Source of the DNA: Oegoconia quadripuncta
Taxonomy: Eukaryota; Arthropoda; Insecta; Lepidoptera; Autostichidae
Length of the DNA stretch: 64,000 bases
Direction: 5' to 3'
NCBI GenBank assembly: GCA_949316235.1
Contig: OX438750.1
Location: forward strand, 19,222,865-19,286,864
In this document: one piece after another, positions 9,717 to 19,540 of the stretch
Layout of the letters: each line of letters begins with the position of its first letter
Numbering within the stretch: position 1 is the stretch's first letter
The notes under the pieces: generated by a model
What the model was told of the DNA's origin: nothing
Seen by the model: the letters and a program-made list of their open reading frames with translations, nothing else
Database searches by the model: none
Position numbers and translations under genes: made by a program

Positions 9717-10530
9717 TAGTATCAATCCATGATCTTTCACGGTCGTTTTAAATAGCCCTTCTTTCTGGTCTCAAGCCACCACTCAGTCACTTATTTACAT
9801 GAAACGACTTGGCAGCATTATCTTTATGAATAGCTAAATATTTTGAAGTGCTCTTCAACAGATCGGCAGTCAATGTCGTAAAGAGTAAAGTTTACGACCT
9901 CCGGGACGGGCGAGACGAAATCGCTTCCAACGGTGACGGATCGTGTGTCTCCGGCTTTATGGGTAAAGTTAAAAAAAGTTACACTCTTGTTTGTTATATG
10001 CGTTCGAGTGAAGTGGACCACCTCGGTGATAATTTGAAGTATAAGGATTTAAATCATCTGCGAGATAAAGTTGTTTATTAGGCGTATGTCCTACACGTAC
10101 CTAAGAATAGAATAGAAATATTTATTTAAAATAGCAACAAAATACTGCTACTCTCAAAGTTCATTGAAAGGCTATGGTAAAAATTTATTCCTCACAAAAC
10201 AAAATGGGGCTGGAACATGAAAAATAGGTTAATTTATTATTTGATGTGTTAAAAATAATATTAACAAAAAACAATTCAAGATTTTTGTGACAAAACCAAT
10301 GAGTTTGTCATCTAATTGTCGGTGTCGCAAAGTGAATCAATAACTCAGTTCAGTTCTGTAATGAACTTAATTTCAAAAATTGCCACTATGAGACAATGGA
10401 GACCGTAGAACATTCACTAAATATAATTTAAACAAATATTTCATTAAAATTGGTTACTTACTAAATCAATCTCAAAAAGAGAAAACGTCTCGTCGTTTGT
10501 ATATTAGTGTTACATTTTATGATCTTGTTA
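9717..10530. other. Non-coding with a GC-richer patch at 9845-10080
   Basis: The patch 9845-10080 is open on both strands (77 codons plus, 65 codons minus) and is more GC-rich than its flanks. I recognise neither product and no splice signals flank it. It may be a remnant of a repeat or of an exon. The rest is AT-rich. Confidence 0.3.
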
Positions 10531-10534
10531 ACTC

Positions 10535-11100
10535 CCGACGAAACACGACAGGGGTTATGTGTTTGACGGCCTGGAGTGTGTATATGTGTGTCCATTGTTT
10601 ATCAGGACGTATCTCAGTAATGCGTGATACGTGGTTGAGTGCTTTTTTTTAAAACTAATTGGGATATAAGCCATTTCGAAGATGCCTGGCTAGCTACCAC
10701 CATCTTATCTAAATCTGCCGCCAAGCAGCAATGTTAAATAGCATTGTTGTATTCCGGTTGTCAGAGATGAGATAGCCAGTCCCCCAAATGTGTTGGGGTT
10801 TCCGGGTCAGTACGCTTCCACCTTCGACCTCATCTTCACTTGGCATCGGGTGTGATTGAGGTCAAGTACGGGCCCGTCGTGCATAAAAAAATAAATATAT
10901 ATTTAGCTTTAATCGCAGTTTCTTGATGTTGTTCGTTTTATTTACGATTACACTCTGGAACAGGTTCTTAGCCATGTTTGATACCATCTCGAATATATTT
11001 AACACAGTTTGGTCTATCTGGATGATATAGGTAATTATTTGATCCTCGAGGGTTTTTTAAATTTTCAGTTTAGGTATAGGTAGTTATTTTATGTATCTCA
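10535..11100 (+). repeat. Dispersed repeat L, with SINE A inside
   Basis: Reads CCGACGAAACACGACAGGGG, TTATGTGTTTGACGG, ACGTATCTCAGTAAT, then after the SINE insert ACAGGTTCTTAGCCATGTTTG, AGTTTGGTCTATCTG and TCGAGGGTTTTTTAAATTTTC. The order equals that at 34305-35260. No coding capacity. The insert is SINE A at 10684-10891. Confidence 0.7.
10684..10891 (+). mobile_element. SINE A, head missing
   Basis: Body of SINE A from TGGCTAGCTACCACCATC through CCGGGTCAGTACGCTTCCAC to GTGTGATTGAGGTCAAGTAC and a short A tail. It lies inside repeat L, so it is younger than that copy. Confidence 0.85.
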
Positions 11101-11234
11101 TTCGGTGAAACTCACGTATACAGTGTTAAATAAAAATGGGTGATAGGCCGATTCTCTTTAAAATATTTAATATATTAGATGTAACCTATGATTACGTCAC
11201 ATATTTGATGTTCGATCATACATATAGTATTATA

Positions 11235-11650
11235 CTAGTGACCAGCCCCGAGTTTGCATGGATGCAATAACTTTTTATGAATATGATGATGATGCTTCCG
11301 GCCAATTTTGGCATGGCGACCTTCGACTCCTAATCGCATGTGCGCTGGTACGCTCGAAGATGGCTCATAACCGATCTTTGCGGTGAACTCCCCTGCGCTA
11401 TGTGGGCACGTAAGTATACCTTCCACGTAGTGATAATAAATGGCCGCGGGTGGACGGGACTTCGCATTTAGCGTCGAGGTCAGCTATACGCTGTTTCTCG
11501 AAATCGCTTACTCTCCTATGCACTACCCTACGCCATTCAGGGCGTTGTGCTGCCAAACCTTTCCATCGAGATGGCTCAGTGTTGCATCTTTTCATATTGA
11601 CGGTTCTGAACATCCTTATATCTGAGGAATTTATGTATATATGCATGTGC
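11235..11650 (-). pseudogene. Decayed C-terminus of a non-LTR retrotransposon ORF
   Basis: The minus strand has fragments typical of the end of an endonuclease/reverse-transcriptase polyprotein: W-x-x-L-A-A-Q-R-P-E-W-R-R-V-V-H, then F-E-K-Q-R-I-x-D-L-D. In another frame follows SHLRAYQRT, resembling the last zinc finger (H-L-R-x-H-x-R). A GATGATGAT-type 3' tail follows. The parts sit in different frames, so the gene is broken. The clade (RTE or R4-like) is uncertain. Confidence 0.5.
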
Positions 11651-11654
11651 TATA

Positions 11655-11775
11655 CATAAAAACATTCCGGAAAAAATAACCATTTAAAAATTCGTTGCAT
11701 AGTGTACAATAACTAAGTGCACAAACAGACAGACGCGGACAGGGACTTTGTTTTATATAAGGACTAGAGATGAAT
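11655..11775 (+). mobile_element. Short LINE/SINE 3' end (AAGTGCACAAACAGACAGAC type)
   Basis: Text TAAGTGCACAAACAGACAGAC and GACTTTGTTTTATATAAGGA matches the ending seen less clearly at 44430-44490 (TAAGCGCACGAACACG...CTTTATTTTATATAATATG). A common short retroelement end in insects, judged from memory. Confidence 0.4.
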
Positions 11776-12204
11776 GCCAAAATATCATCTGATTTTGCAT
11801 ATCTAAAAAAACGTGACAACTGTCATGAACATCACTGAGCCGGTTATAGCATAGATTTCATAAATCGGATACTGTGACGCGATTGACTGTATCTTTTCTT
11901 CCAATGTTATCAACTATCTATTGTGTTGTTATCTTATCGAGAGTTATAAACAGCAAACGATATGTTGCTGATACTGAATCATTAAAATAATCTTAAGAAG
12001 AGGAAAGATAAATACAGGGTCAGCCCTTGCATTTACAGTGATCCGAGCATCTAGCGGCACCCTCGTCAAATTTTTAATTAATAATAAAAAGGAACGAAAT
12101 CAAGGTCGCGCATGGACAATATGTTTTTATTACTAATATCAGAAGAAGAAGAATTTATTTCCAACAATGCGCACAAATACCAAATTATATATTTACTTAA
12201 AATT
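11776..12204. other. Non-coding, no recognised feature
   Basis: Unique AT-rich text. A frame at 12112-12387 runs into MITE G and is not a gene. Confidence 0.35.
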
Positions 12205-12626
12205 AATATTGGGTCTTTACCTATGAAATTGGAGTATTTTTTCTTCGTTAATCATATGTATCAATTCCTGCGATTTTCAAAGCTATATCCAAATTTGTTT
12301 TTTATTTGGGAAATGGAATATTATTTCAAGGCTTCACATGAAATATTTTTTAATTTCTGGGCTAAATCACTTAATAAAAAAATTTGAACAGAGCTCTTTT
12401 CATGTGCTTCCCATAATCATTTCTTAGATTCGCTGAAACTTTTATAAAGCGGTTACTTTTAAAAATTAACGCTGCTTACTTAACTTAATGTTATCTGATA
12501 ATACACACAAAGTTTAGCTAAATTTGGATTTGCCGTTCCCAAAAAAAAAATCGAAAATGTTTGTATGGAGAAAACAGTCTTGATGAAATTTTTCATACAA
12601 AACGCCAATTTCATAGGTAAGATACT
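12205..12626. mobile_element. MITE G, copy 2 (opposite orientation)
   Basis: Both termini are visible: ATATTGGGTCTTTACCTATG at the left and the reverse complement of a TTACCTATGAAATTGGCG end at the right. Extensive identity with 15025-15451 reversed. No transposase, so non-autonomous. The superfamily is unresolved because the target duplication is unclear. Confidence 0.85.
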
Positions 12627-12984
12627 TTATAAATAAGCAGTGCCGCAGTGAAACCACGACGCTATTTTTCAGGCAGAACCCAACATTCAGCCACGGGGCC
12701 CCGATAGTGAAAAATTTACAGTGTGGTCATCAATAATTATACATGAATACTTTTAACCCAATGTACTAAACGGTTCACGAGGGCCACCGATGTTCGTTTA
12801 GTAGATGACTCTAAAACTTTTTAACGTAGAAATATTTTTATTAGTTACAAAAGCATGTTGTCTTATGTAGTAGGTATACTTATTCTATACACTATAATAC
12901 TTATTCAATATATACTATTTTTAAAATTGACCTGTTATTCGCATTGTGCATTCTTCCCAAAACCTAGGTAGGTACCTATTATCT
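12627..12984. other. Non-coding, no recognised feature
   Basis: At 12661-12740 a TTTTTCAG acceptor-like site precedes a short open stretch, but no donor follows before a stop, so I do not call an exon. Confidence 0.35.
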
Positions 12985-13125
12985 AACTAGTTTGGATGAA
13001 ATTTGGTATATACACTGGATTAAGACATAGGATATTTTTTATGCCGATAAAGTGAGTGTTAACAAATTAAATATGTCTGCGACAAAGTTAGGCCACGCAG
13101 GCGTGGCCGCGGGCTTAAAGCTAGT
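12985..13125 (-). mobile_element. RTE-like 3' fragment
   Basis: Contains the reversed forms of ATACCAAATTTCATCC, GTCTTAATCCAGTG, GGCATAAAAAATATCC and CCGCGGCCACGCC in the same order as 16118-16353. Confidence 0.7.
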
Positions 13126-13800
13126 TGAGATATATTTATTGGACTATCTGTTGACTTTGATTATTACCTACATTCGTTTCGTTCTATTTTGTTGTGTATT
13201 TCATTGACTATTTTTTTACTTCACATTGAATTAACCAATTGTTTGTTGTATTATTATTTATTGTCTATATTATTTATTATTTAGCCTGGCTTTCACTATT
13301 TATTTTTGATTTTTACCTTTAAATTATATAATGATTATTATTTAATAGTGACTCTCCACCAAATTATTTTATAGTAATTGTAATAAAAAATGAGAATCTG
13401 TAATTGGCATAACTTTGGCTCATAGATTTTGTGTAATAGTTTTTATAATGACGCTGTTGACTCTGTATTATTGAAAAATAAAATATAATGAAATAAAATT
13501 AATGTAATAATTAAATGCTTGATGAACATGCCAGTGGACGCTCGACATCTTCTACACCTAACCATGGGCTTGCCATTCATAGATAAGCATTTCAGTTTGT
13601 TTACGACATACTTTCTATTTTAGTTTAAGTTTGAGTAAGACTTTCTATCTTAACTGAAACCAACACCTACCAGAAACGTGCAATAGGGGAATACTAGTGG
13701 TGCAGCCCACTACACATGTTTGCGATATCTGTCAATAATATATTTTGTATGGGACGCTGTCGGGTAAGGTTAAGTTTTAAAAAATATACTACGGACAGAT
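13126..13800 (+). mobile_element. AT-rich DNA ending in a LINE-like A-rich tail
   Basis: 13390-13505 (TCTGTAATTGGCATAACTTT, AATGACGCTGTTGACTCTG, then AAATAAAATATAATGAAATAAAA) resembles 36860-36955 (GGCATAAGTTTGG, ATAATGCTGTTGATTCTATG, TAAATAAATAAATAAATAG). I read both as 3' ends of one LINE family. The remainder is featureless AT-rich DNA. Confidence 0.4.
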
Positions 13801-13803
13801 ATA

Positions 13804-14134
13804 TTTTTTTTTATCCACAACGGGTTAACACTTCACCTCAATCACACTTGATGTTAAGTGAAGATAAGGCCGCAGGCGTACTGACCCGGAAAACCCATCT
13901 ATTTGGGGGACTGGCTATCTTATCTCTGACAACCGGAACAGAACAATGATATTAACATTGCTGTTTGGCCTGCCGCCAAACATTTAGATAAGATGGTGGT
14001 AGCTAGCGAGGCGGACATTTAATATGCCCTACCACCAACCAAACCGAGTACTAAAAATATGTACCCCGCTGGGGATCGAACCCGCGATCTCTGAAACGTA
14101 AACCCAATGTTGTTTACATTGAGCCACAGAGGGT
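13804..14134 (-). mobile_element. SINE A, near full length
   Basis: Minus-strand SINE A including the tRNA-like head at 14060-14134. On the minus strand the head shows GGCTCAATGTAAACAAC (A-box region) and GGTTCGATCCCCAGCGG (B box). The body and the A tail at 13804-13812 are present. The 77-codon plus-strand frame over it is incidental. Confidence 0.9.
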
Positions 14135-14189
14135 TAGGTATATCGCGCAAACGGGCCGGTATACCGACCGAAACCCTTCTGCTTTATCG

Positions 14190-14275
14190 TCATACAGACA
14201 GCGCCATCTAGTTGCAAACTAAGTAACTATAGACTTGTATAATGGATACCATATGGTTGATAAACTATATGGGTA
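14190..14275 (-). mobile_element. SINE C, 3' fragment
   Basis: CAGCGCCATCTAGTTGCA, TAAGTAACTATAG, ACTTGTATAATGGATACC and ATGGTTGATAAACTA are the reverse complement of the SINE C 3' half. Diverged. Confidence 0.7.
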
Positions 14276-14289
14276 CATGACCTAACCGA

Positions 14290-14445
14290 TTCAATTGAAA
14301 TACGCCATACAGGTAGAAATGTCATGGAAGAAGATATAGGATACTTTTCATCCCAGTGAAAGGTTCCCTAGAGATAACTTACGCAGATAACTCTCCGATA
14401 AGGTAATTCTACGCGGGCGAAGCCGACGGGCGGAAAGCTCCGAAT
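14290..14445 (-). mobile_element. RTE-like 3' fragment, diverged
   Basis: GATATAGGATACTTTTCATC, GATAAGGTAATTCTACGCGG and GCGAAGCCGACGGGCGGAAA are reversed forms of the RTE-like ending at 16118-16353. Confidence 0.6.
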
Positions 14446-14454
14446 ATATGTCAT

Positions 14455-15022
14455 ATATTCTTTATTGCACCAAGAAATTACATATAACTGAGCACAAACA
14501 ATCATGTACAAAAGGTGGACTTATCTCTTTAAGAGATCTCTTCCAGTCAACGTGAGCATTAAAGTAAGAAACGGAGTAAATTTGGGGTTTATTACAAATT
14601 GTGTGCAAATCTAAAAATACTACAACGAATAATAAATCAAATAAAAAGAAAAGATAACCAAATAATATATTTACATTAAATATGATACATATACCCACTG
14701 CGATATAAATACATAACATCAAATATATGTTATAAACCTACATACACATAATAATATCATGCACGAAAGATGGGAGAGGTAATGCTCTTTTAACCGTTTC
14801 TTAAATGATGCAATTGGAGGGCTGTCCTCAATTAATTTTGGCAGTTTATTCCATATCATAGCTGCTTGAACACTGAAGGAGTGAAAAAGGAAATTTGTGG
14901 TGGCTCTAGGACAGGCAAGCATTTTTGTGATGCAGGATCGCCTAGGAACAGCAGGAGGGAGAAGTAAGGAAAGGCGGGAACGCAAATCATCAGGGGCAGA
15001 ATATCTGCGATTACCTTATGTC
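14455..15022 (-). pseudogene. C-terminal remnant and 3' UTR of a CR1/Jockey-type LINE
   Basis: The minus strand encodes, at 14750-14985, the typical end of a non-LTR reverse-transcriptase ORF: basic RSRLSLLLPP, then FLFHSFSVQAAMIWNKLP and FKKRLKEHYLSH. The W-N-x-L-P motif followed by F-K-x-x-L-K is characteristic of this superfamily. About 300 bp of 3' UTR follow with GGAAGAGATCTC, AAGTCCACC and GCAATAAAG. No catalytic domain remains. The 5' break abuts MITE G. Confidence 0.75.
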
Positions 15023-15024
15023 AA

Positions 15025-15451
15025 GATATTAGGTCCCCTATGAAATTGGCGTTTTATATGAAGAATTTCATTAAGACTGTTTTCTCCATACAAACATTTT
15101 TGATTTTATTTTGGGAACGGCAAATCCAAATTTAGCTAAACTTTGTGTGTATTATCGGATAACATTAAGTTAAGTATAGACAGCGTTAATTTTTAAAAGT
15201 AACCGCTTTATAAAAGTTTCAGCGAATCTAAGAAATGATTATGGGAAGCACATGAAAAAAGCTCTGTTCAATTTTTTTTTATTATGTGATTTAGCCCAGA
15301 AATAAAAAATATTTCATGTGAAACCTTGAAATAATATTCCATCTTCCAAATAAAAAACAAATTTTGATATAGCTTTGAAAATCGCAGGAATTGGTACATA
15401 TGATTAACGAAGAAAAAATACTCCAATTTCATAGGTAAAGGACCCAATATT
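15025..15451. mobile_element. MITE G, copy 3 (best preserved)
   Basis: About 427 bp with inverted ends: ATATTAGGTCCCCTATGAAA at the left and TTTCATAGGTAAAGGACCC-AATATT at the right. The interior aligns throughout with 12205-12626 and, in part, with 9363-9716. No open frame is conserved, so it is non-autonomous. It lies against the truncated LINE end, probably inserted into it. Confidence 0.85.
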
Positions 15452-16117
15452 AAAATATAAAAGGATTTTCGTATGAGACGTTAAGATGAAATACTAACGG
15501 TAGATGAAACACACAGAGGACAAGCAATTACAAAACATTATTTTTATATAAAAAAAATACATTTATCACCACAGAAAAAAAAACGTTAACACCTCCAATA
15601 CTATAATGGGGTCATTACAGATAATAGCGTAAGGCCATTTATTTCATATCTATATTTGCGCAAACCGCCGGCGACGAACATGTGTAACTCAATAATTGTG
15701 TGGGGATTTGGTTCACAATTCCGTGAAATATTATCAGTGGGTGAGTCCGGGACATATGCTGCGGGACCCTCTGGATGCGTACACTTTCGTCACAGCAGGA
15801 GTATTTAAAATAAAATATGGTGTAATTTGTGACTTCAGAGTTTGCAATTATTGTGAATGTGTTTCGATGATGAATTTATTTTCAAGTACACATTAACAGC
15901 TTATGAAAGTCCACTATTGGACTGCCTCTCCCACGTAGGCATTTTCAACAGTTACCGTGGGAGGATTTGCCCTAAAAGCCACACTGGGCAGGCGGGATAA
16001 AGGCCGTAGTAAGTAATAGCTTAATGGGTGGAAAAGGATTCCACGTTACTCTGAAATTACCAAATATAATAAAAACAAAACTTGCTCCTCTACTAAATTT
16101 TCGAGTGTAAAATATGG
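15452..16117. other. Mostly unique non-coding DNA
   Basis: No gene seen. 15895-15965 has GAAAGTCCACTATTGGACTG and a GTTACCGTGG block related to the CATCATCAT repeat type. An open frame at 15696-15896 lacks splice context. Confidence 0.35.
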
Positions 16118-16353
16118 TAAACTAGCTCTCCGCCCGCGGCTTCGCCTTCGTGGAATAGCTTTATCACGGATATTTTAACTTGTTTGTCCCGCGGGAACTA
16201 CTCACTTTATCGGGATAAAAATCCTATGTCTTAATCCAGGGTATGTTCTACCTATATACCAAATTTCATCCAAATCCGTTCATCCGTTTCGCCGTGATTG
16301 AGCAACAAACAAATAGACATCCAAACTGTCACATTTATAATATTAGTTAGGTT
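16118..16353 (+). mobile_element. RTE-like 3' fragment, best copy
   Basis: Reads CTCTCCGCCCGCGGCTTCGC, GGAATAGCTTTATCACGG, CCCGCGGGAACTACTCACTT, ATCGGGATAAAAATCCTATG, TATACCAAATTTCATCC, GTTTCGCCGTGATTGAGCAA, ACATCCAAACTGTCACATTT and ATAATATTAGT. This text is very frequent in lepidopteran genomes (from memory) and represents 5'-truncated retroelement ends. At least six relatives lie in this window. Confidence 0.8.
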
Positions 16354-17430
16354 AGATTGGGCAGCAAAAAGTTGTACTAGTATTATTCTTCTTTTTCCCA
16401 GAAGAGTGCAAATAGATTTATTACTATCAGAATATTTTTTTTATTACACATGTCAAATCGCGAGTAAATAAAATCTCAATAGTTTTTGATTTATTACTGA
16501 AAATTATTACTAAATTTTTGAAAACTAAGATTTGGATCGTTTATGATTTTTTTTTGAATTTACCATAAAGAGCAAACGTGGTGGAAAGGTTCGTTTATGT
16601 TTTTTTAGATTACATTTTGTAATTTCCGTATAATCGTCTGGAATCACTTATTGTTTCCAACTTATTTCCAATAAAATAAAGTGTCAGTACAACGTTCATC
16701 CCAAAAACGTTACTCAAAATATACTACCTATAAGCAACAAAAGTGATAATATTTCCATTTGTATTTGCGTCATACATCGTTTTAAATTCGTCAAATGTTA
16801 CGCTAATTTCCGTGCGCATGCGTTCAGGAGGGGCGCGCCCCATGTCCAACAAACAGTCAGACAAAAAAATGTGACATCTCTATAATAGTGCGCAATGTTC
16901 GAGGATAAATACTTATTAATGATTATTATATTTTCCGATGCGCAATGCAGAATCAGCAATGTTGAACTTTACTTGCATTTTGTTTATTACCGCAACGAAA
17001 ATTCGGCCAGAGTAATTGATAGCAATGAACATGTTAGTATGAATAACTCATCCTCTCACGAGTGCGACAGAAAACCAGCGCTTCGCTCTTTGAGTGAAGC
17101 ATTAAGCTGAGTCGTGACCCATTCACTACACATAGCAATATGTATAAAAATTATAAGGCATAGTTATTTAATCAGGTCCAGGAGTGGGTTTGTAAAGTTG
17201 TTTCTTGTCGCTTCTTCTCCCTAACCATAACACCTTGTGAAGCGATGTAGTTAAAAAAAGAAAAATAGCATGTTGACTTTCAATAAGTGATATTTTTGTA
17301 TCCTACATTGAATAAAATATTTTTGATTTTCATTTTTGATTTTGTGGATAAGCATTATTGTTGTCTTTTGTTGAAGATAATTCCTTTCTAAATGTCGGTC
17401 TGGCTAGCTGACATATGTAGTCTTATTCAA
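16354..17430. other. Mostly unique non-coding DNA
   Basis: AT-rich with one exception: the perfect 12-bp palindrome GGGGCGCGCCCC at 16830-16841 just downstream of GTGCGCATGCG (16812-16822), an NRF-1-like motif. A 71-codon frame at 16895-17110 follows, unrecognised. Confidence 0.35.
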
Positions 17431-17432
17431 AT

Positions 17433-17436
<4 letters not shown>

Positions 17437-17463
<27 letters not shown>

Positions 17464-19466
17464 TTAAAAACTGGATTCGCGTTTGGCCACAATCTCACCT
17501 GATGGAAAGTGACGATGTAGCCGAAGATGTATCACGCGCACCCAGTAAATGCCTATTCACTCTAGACTTGAAGATCCCAAGGTTGTAAGTGTCGGGAAAA
17601 ACCGACGCGGGCAGTGAGTTCCATACCTTAGCAGTCCGCATTATAAATGACGAAGCAAAGAGCTTAGTGCGGATGTTCGGTATGTTGACAACATATGGAT
17701 GGAAACCCCCCCCGCGCCTGGTTGTCCGAAGATGGAAAGGGGACGGTGGAATAAGATCATGCAATTCCATCGCACACTCCCCGAAATGTATCCTGTAAAA
17801 CACTGAAAGGCAAGCGACCCTACGGCGGTGTTCAAGGCTTTGCAATTTGCCGGTGACCGTTGAGTCATCGCCTATGAGTCTTATGGCGCGTCGTTCCACA
17901 GAATCGAGTGCAGCCAGTTGGTACTTGGCTGATCCGTCCCAGAGGTGACAGCAGTATTCCATGCACGAGCGGATCTGAGCTTGGTAAAGCTCCAGCAGCT
18001 GCTTTGGTGTGAAATACCGCCTGACCCTAGAGAGAATTCCAAGCTTCTTGGCTGCTAGTTTCGCTTTCGATTCGATGGAGCGCCCAAAATTCAGACTCGA
18101 GGTTAACTCCAAACCCAAGAGGTTGAGATGGTCAGAGATTGGAATGGATACATTCCGGAAAGTCGGAGTGAGGTGGAAAGGACTCCGTTTGCTAGTGAAT
18201 AGACACGCCTGTGTTTTAGAAGAATTGAACTCGACAAGATTGGCGTCGCCCCAGTCGGACACTGCCTTTAATGTCGAATTCGTACCCTCCACCATTGACT
18301 CCCTGTTAGAACGAATCTCATCTCCACTAGATTGTGCACTGGACATGTATCTCTCTGACGTTGTGGTGTCGTCTGCATACCCATGGGTGCCGGGTTGGAG
18401 CAGATCGTTGATGTGCAATAGGAACAAAGTAGCAGAGAGAACAGACCCCTGAGGTACACCGGTGTTAATAGCCAATAAGTCAGAAGAGCAGCCGTCAATG
18501 ACTACCCGAACTGACCGTTCGCTCAGGAAATCAGATATCCAGGTACACAATACCGGAGGTAACCCGTACGCTGGAAGCTTGCTTAACAGGCTAGCATGCC
18601 AGACCCTGTCGAAAGCCTTAGAAATGTCGAGGGACACAGCAAGAGCCTCGCCATGTCTCTCAATGGCCTCACCCCAGCAGTGAGTGGTATATACGAGCAG
18701 ATCGCCAGTAGATCGGTTCCGGCGAAAACCATACTGCCGATCACTGAGCAGATCGTGGTGTTCCAGATATGCCATCAGCTGGTCGTTCAATACACGTTCC
18801 ATGACTTTACAAAGTACGGAAGTGATTGCGATAGGTCTATAATTGGCAGGATCGGCACGACTACCCTTCTTGGGCACAGGCTGCACGTTTGCAAGCTTCC
18901 AGGATTTTGGGACTTGACCCGTTCTTAAAGAAAGTCTGAACAAGCGTGTCAGGACAGGAGACAACTCAGGCGCGCATAGCCTCAGAACAATTGCAGGAAT
19001 ACCGTCAGGACCACTAGCTTTGTTTATGTCCAGATTGCGAAGTGTTTTAAGAACTCGCCGTTGGTGAATTCGCACCTCTGGCATCTTAGTGCCAGAGGGT
19101 GGGATGACAGGCGGAGTTTTATTCACAGCATCCAGACGCGAATTGCTTGCGAAGAGGGATGCAAATAAATTTGCTTTCTCTGTCGCAGTATGAGCTAGTG
19201 ACCCATCCGGTTTCAGCAGAGGCGGCAGCGATGATCGACAGAAATTCGTTTCGACCGATTTGGCCAACGACCAGAATGCCTTACTTCCAGAGGGATATGA
19301 GGCAAGTTTGTCACCGATCCGGCCAACATGGTCGAAACGGGCCTTACGCAGCACCTTCTTGCATGATTTGGCAGCTTTGTTGAATGCCTGCTTCGTACGA
19401 CTGGTTTTTAAAACTGACCGGGGAATTTTATTCAAAATATACAAAATATTCAGTACATCATAGAGA
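17437..19466 (-). mobile_element. 5'-truncated Jockey/CR1-type LINE with intact RT ORF
   Basis: About 2 kb non-LTR retrotransposon. The 3' poly(A) appears as a T-run at 17437-17461, preceded on the minus strand by a short 3' UTR. The ORF is uninterrupted through the reverse transcriptase to its stop. The endonuclease half and ORF1 are missing, the normal result of incomplete target-primed reverse transcription. The 5' edge abuts a SINE A fragment (19466-19540). Scraps of the same family's 3' end lie at 1340-1462 and 28661-28708. Confidence 0.9.
17495..19444 (-). CDS. Non-LTR retrotransposon reverse transcriptase (partial ORF2)
   Basis: 649 codons without a stop. The first codon of this interval is TTG and the frame stays open upstream, so the true start was lost by truncation. 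RT landmarks: KASGPDGIP (about 142-150), PVPKKG (190-195), NYRPIAITS (201-209), QYGFR (237-241), SLDISKAFDRVWH (271-283, catalytic Asp 273), GVPQGSVLS (329-337) and YADD (356-359, catalytic Asp pair). The C-terminal region ends with the WNSLP motif typical of Jockey/CR1-type elements. The enzyme copies element RNA into DNA at a nicked target. All three catalytic Asp are kept, but without the endonuclease domain this copy should not mobilise itself. Clade assignment within the group is not secure. Confidence 0.9.
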   Translation of the reverse strand: MYILNKIPRSVLKTSRTKQAFNKAAKSCKKVLRKARFDHVGRIGDKLASYPSGSKAFWSLAKSVETNFCRSSLPPLLKPDGSLAHTATEKANLFASLFASNSRLDAVNKTPPVIPPSGTKMPEVRIHQRRVLKTLRNLDINKASGPDGIPAIVLRLCAPELSPVLTRLFRLSLRTGQVPKSWKLANVQPVPKKGSRADPANYRPIAITSVLCKVMERVLNDQLMAYLEHHDLLSDRQYGFRRNRSTGDLLVYTTHCWGEAIERHGEALAVSLDISKAFDRVWHASLLSKLPAYGLPPVLCTWISDFLSERSVRVVIDGCSSDLLAINTGVPQGSVLSATLFLLHINDLLQPGTHGYADDTTTSERYMSSAQSSGDEIRSNRESMVEGTNSTLKAVSDWGDANLVEFNSSKTQACLFTSKRSPFHLTPTFRNVSIPISDHLNLLGLELTSSLNFGRSIESKAKLAAKKLGILSRVRRYFTPKQLLELYQAQIRSCMEYCCHLWDGSAKYQLAALDSVERRAIRLIGDDSTVTGKLQSLEHRRRVACLSVFYRIHFGECAMELHDLIPPSPFHLRTTRRGGGFHPYVVNIPNIRTKLFASSFIMRTAKVWNSLPASVFPDTYNLGIFKSRVNRHLLGARDTSSATSSLSIR

Positions 19467-19540
19467 ATACGCCTTCACCTTCGGCCTCATCTTCACTTAA
19501 CATCAGGTGTGATTCAGATCAAGTGCTAATCGATAAAAAA
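19466..19540 (+). mobile_element. SINE A, 3' fragment
   Basis: TACGCCTTCACCTTCGGCC, TCATCTTCACTTAACATCAG and GTGTGATTCAGATCAAGTGC, then a short A tail, equal the last 75 bp of SINE A. It directly adjoins the 5' edge of the LINE. Confidence 0.8.

Noticed and set aside
9824..10081. Host exon in the GC-rich patch open on both strands
   Set aside because: No acceptor or donor of quality flanks it and the product is unrecognised. Left as unexplained sequence.
11398..11659. Overlapping ORFs of 60-82 codons on both strands as a host gene
   Set aside because: The minus-strand text fits a decayed non-LTR element C-terminus, and the frames are split.
12661..12760. Exon after a TTTTTCAG acceptor
   Set aside because: The open stretch ends in a stop without a usable donor.
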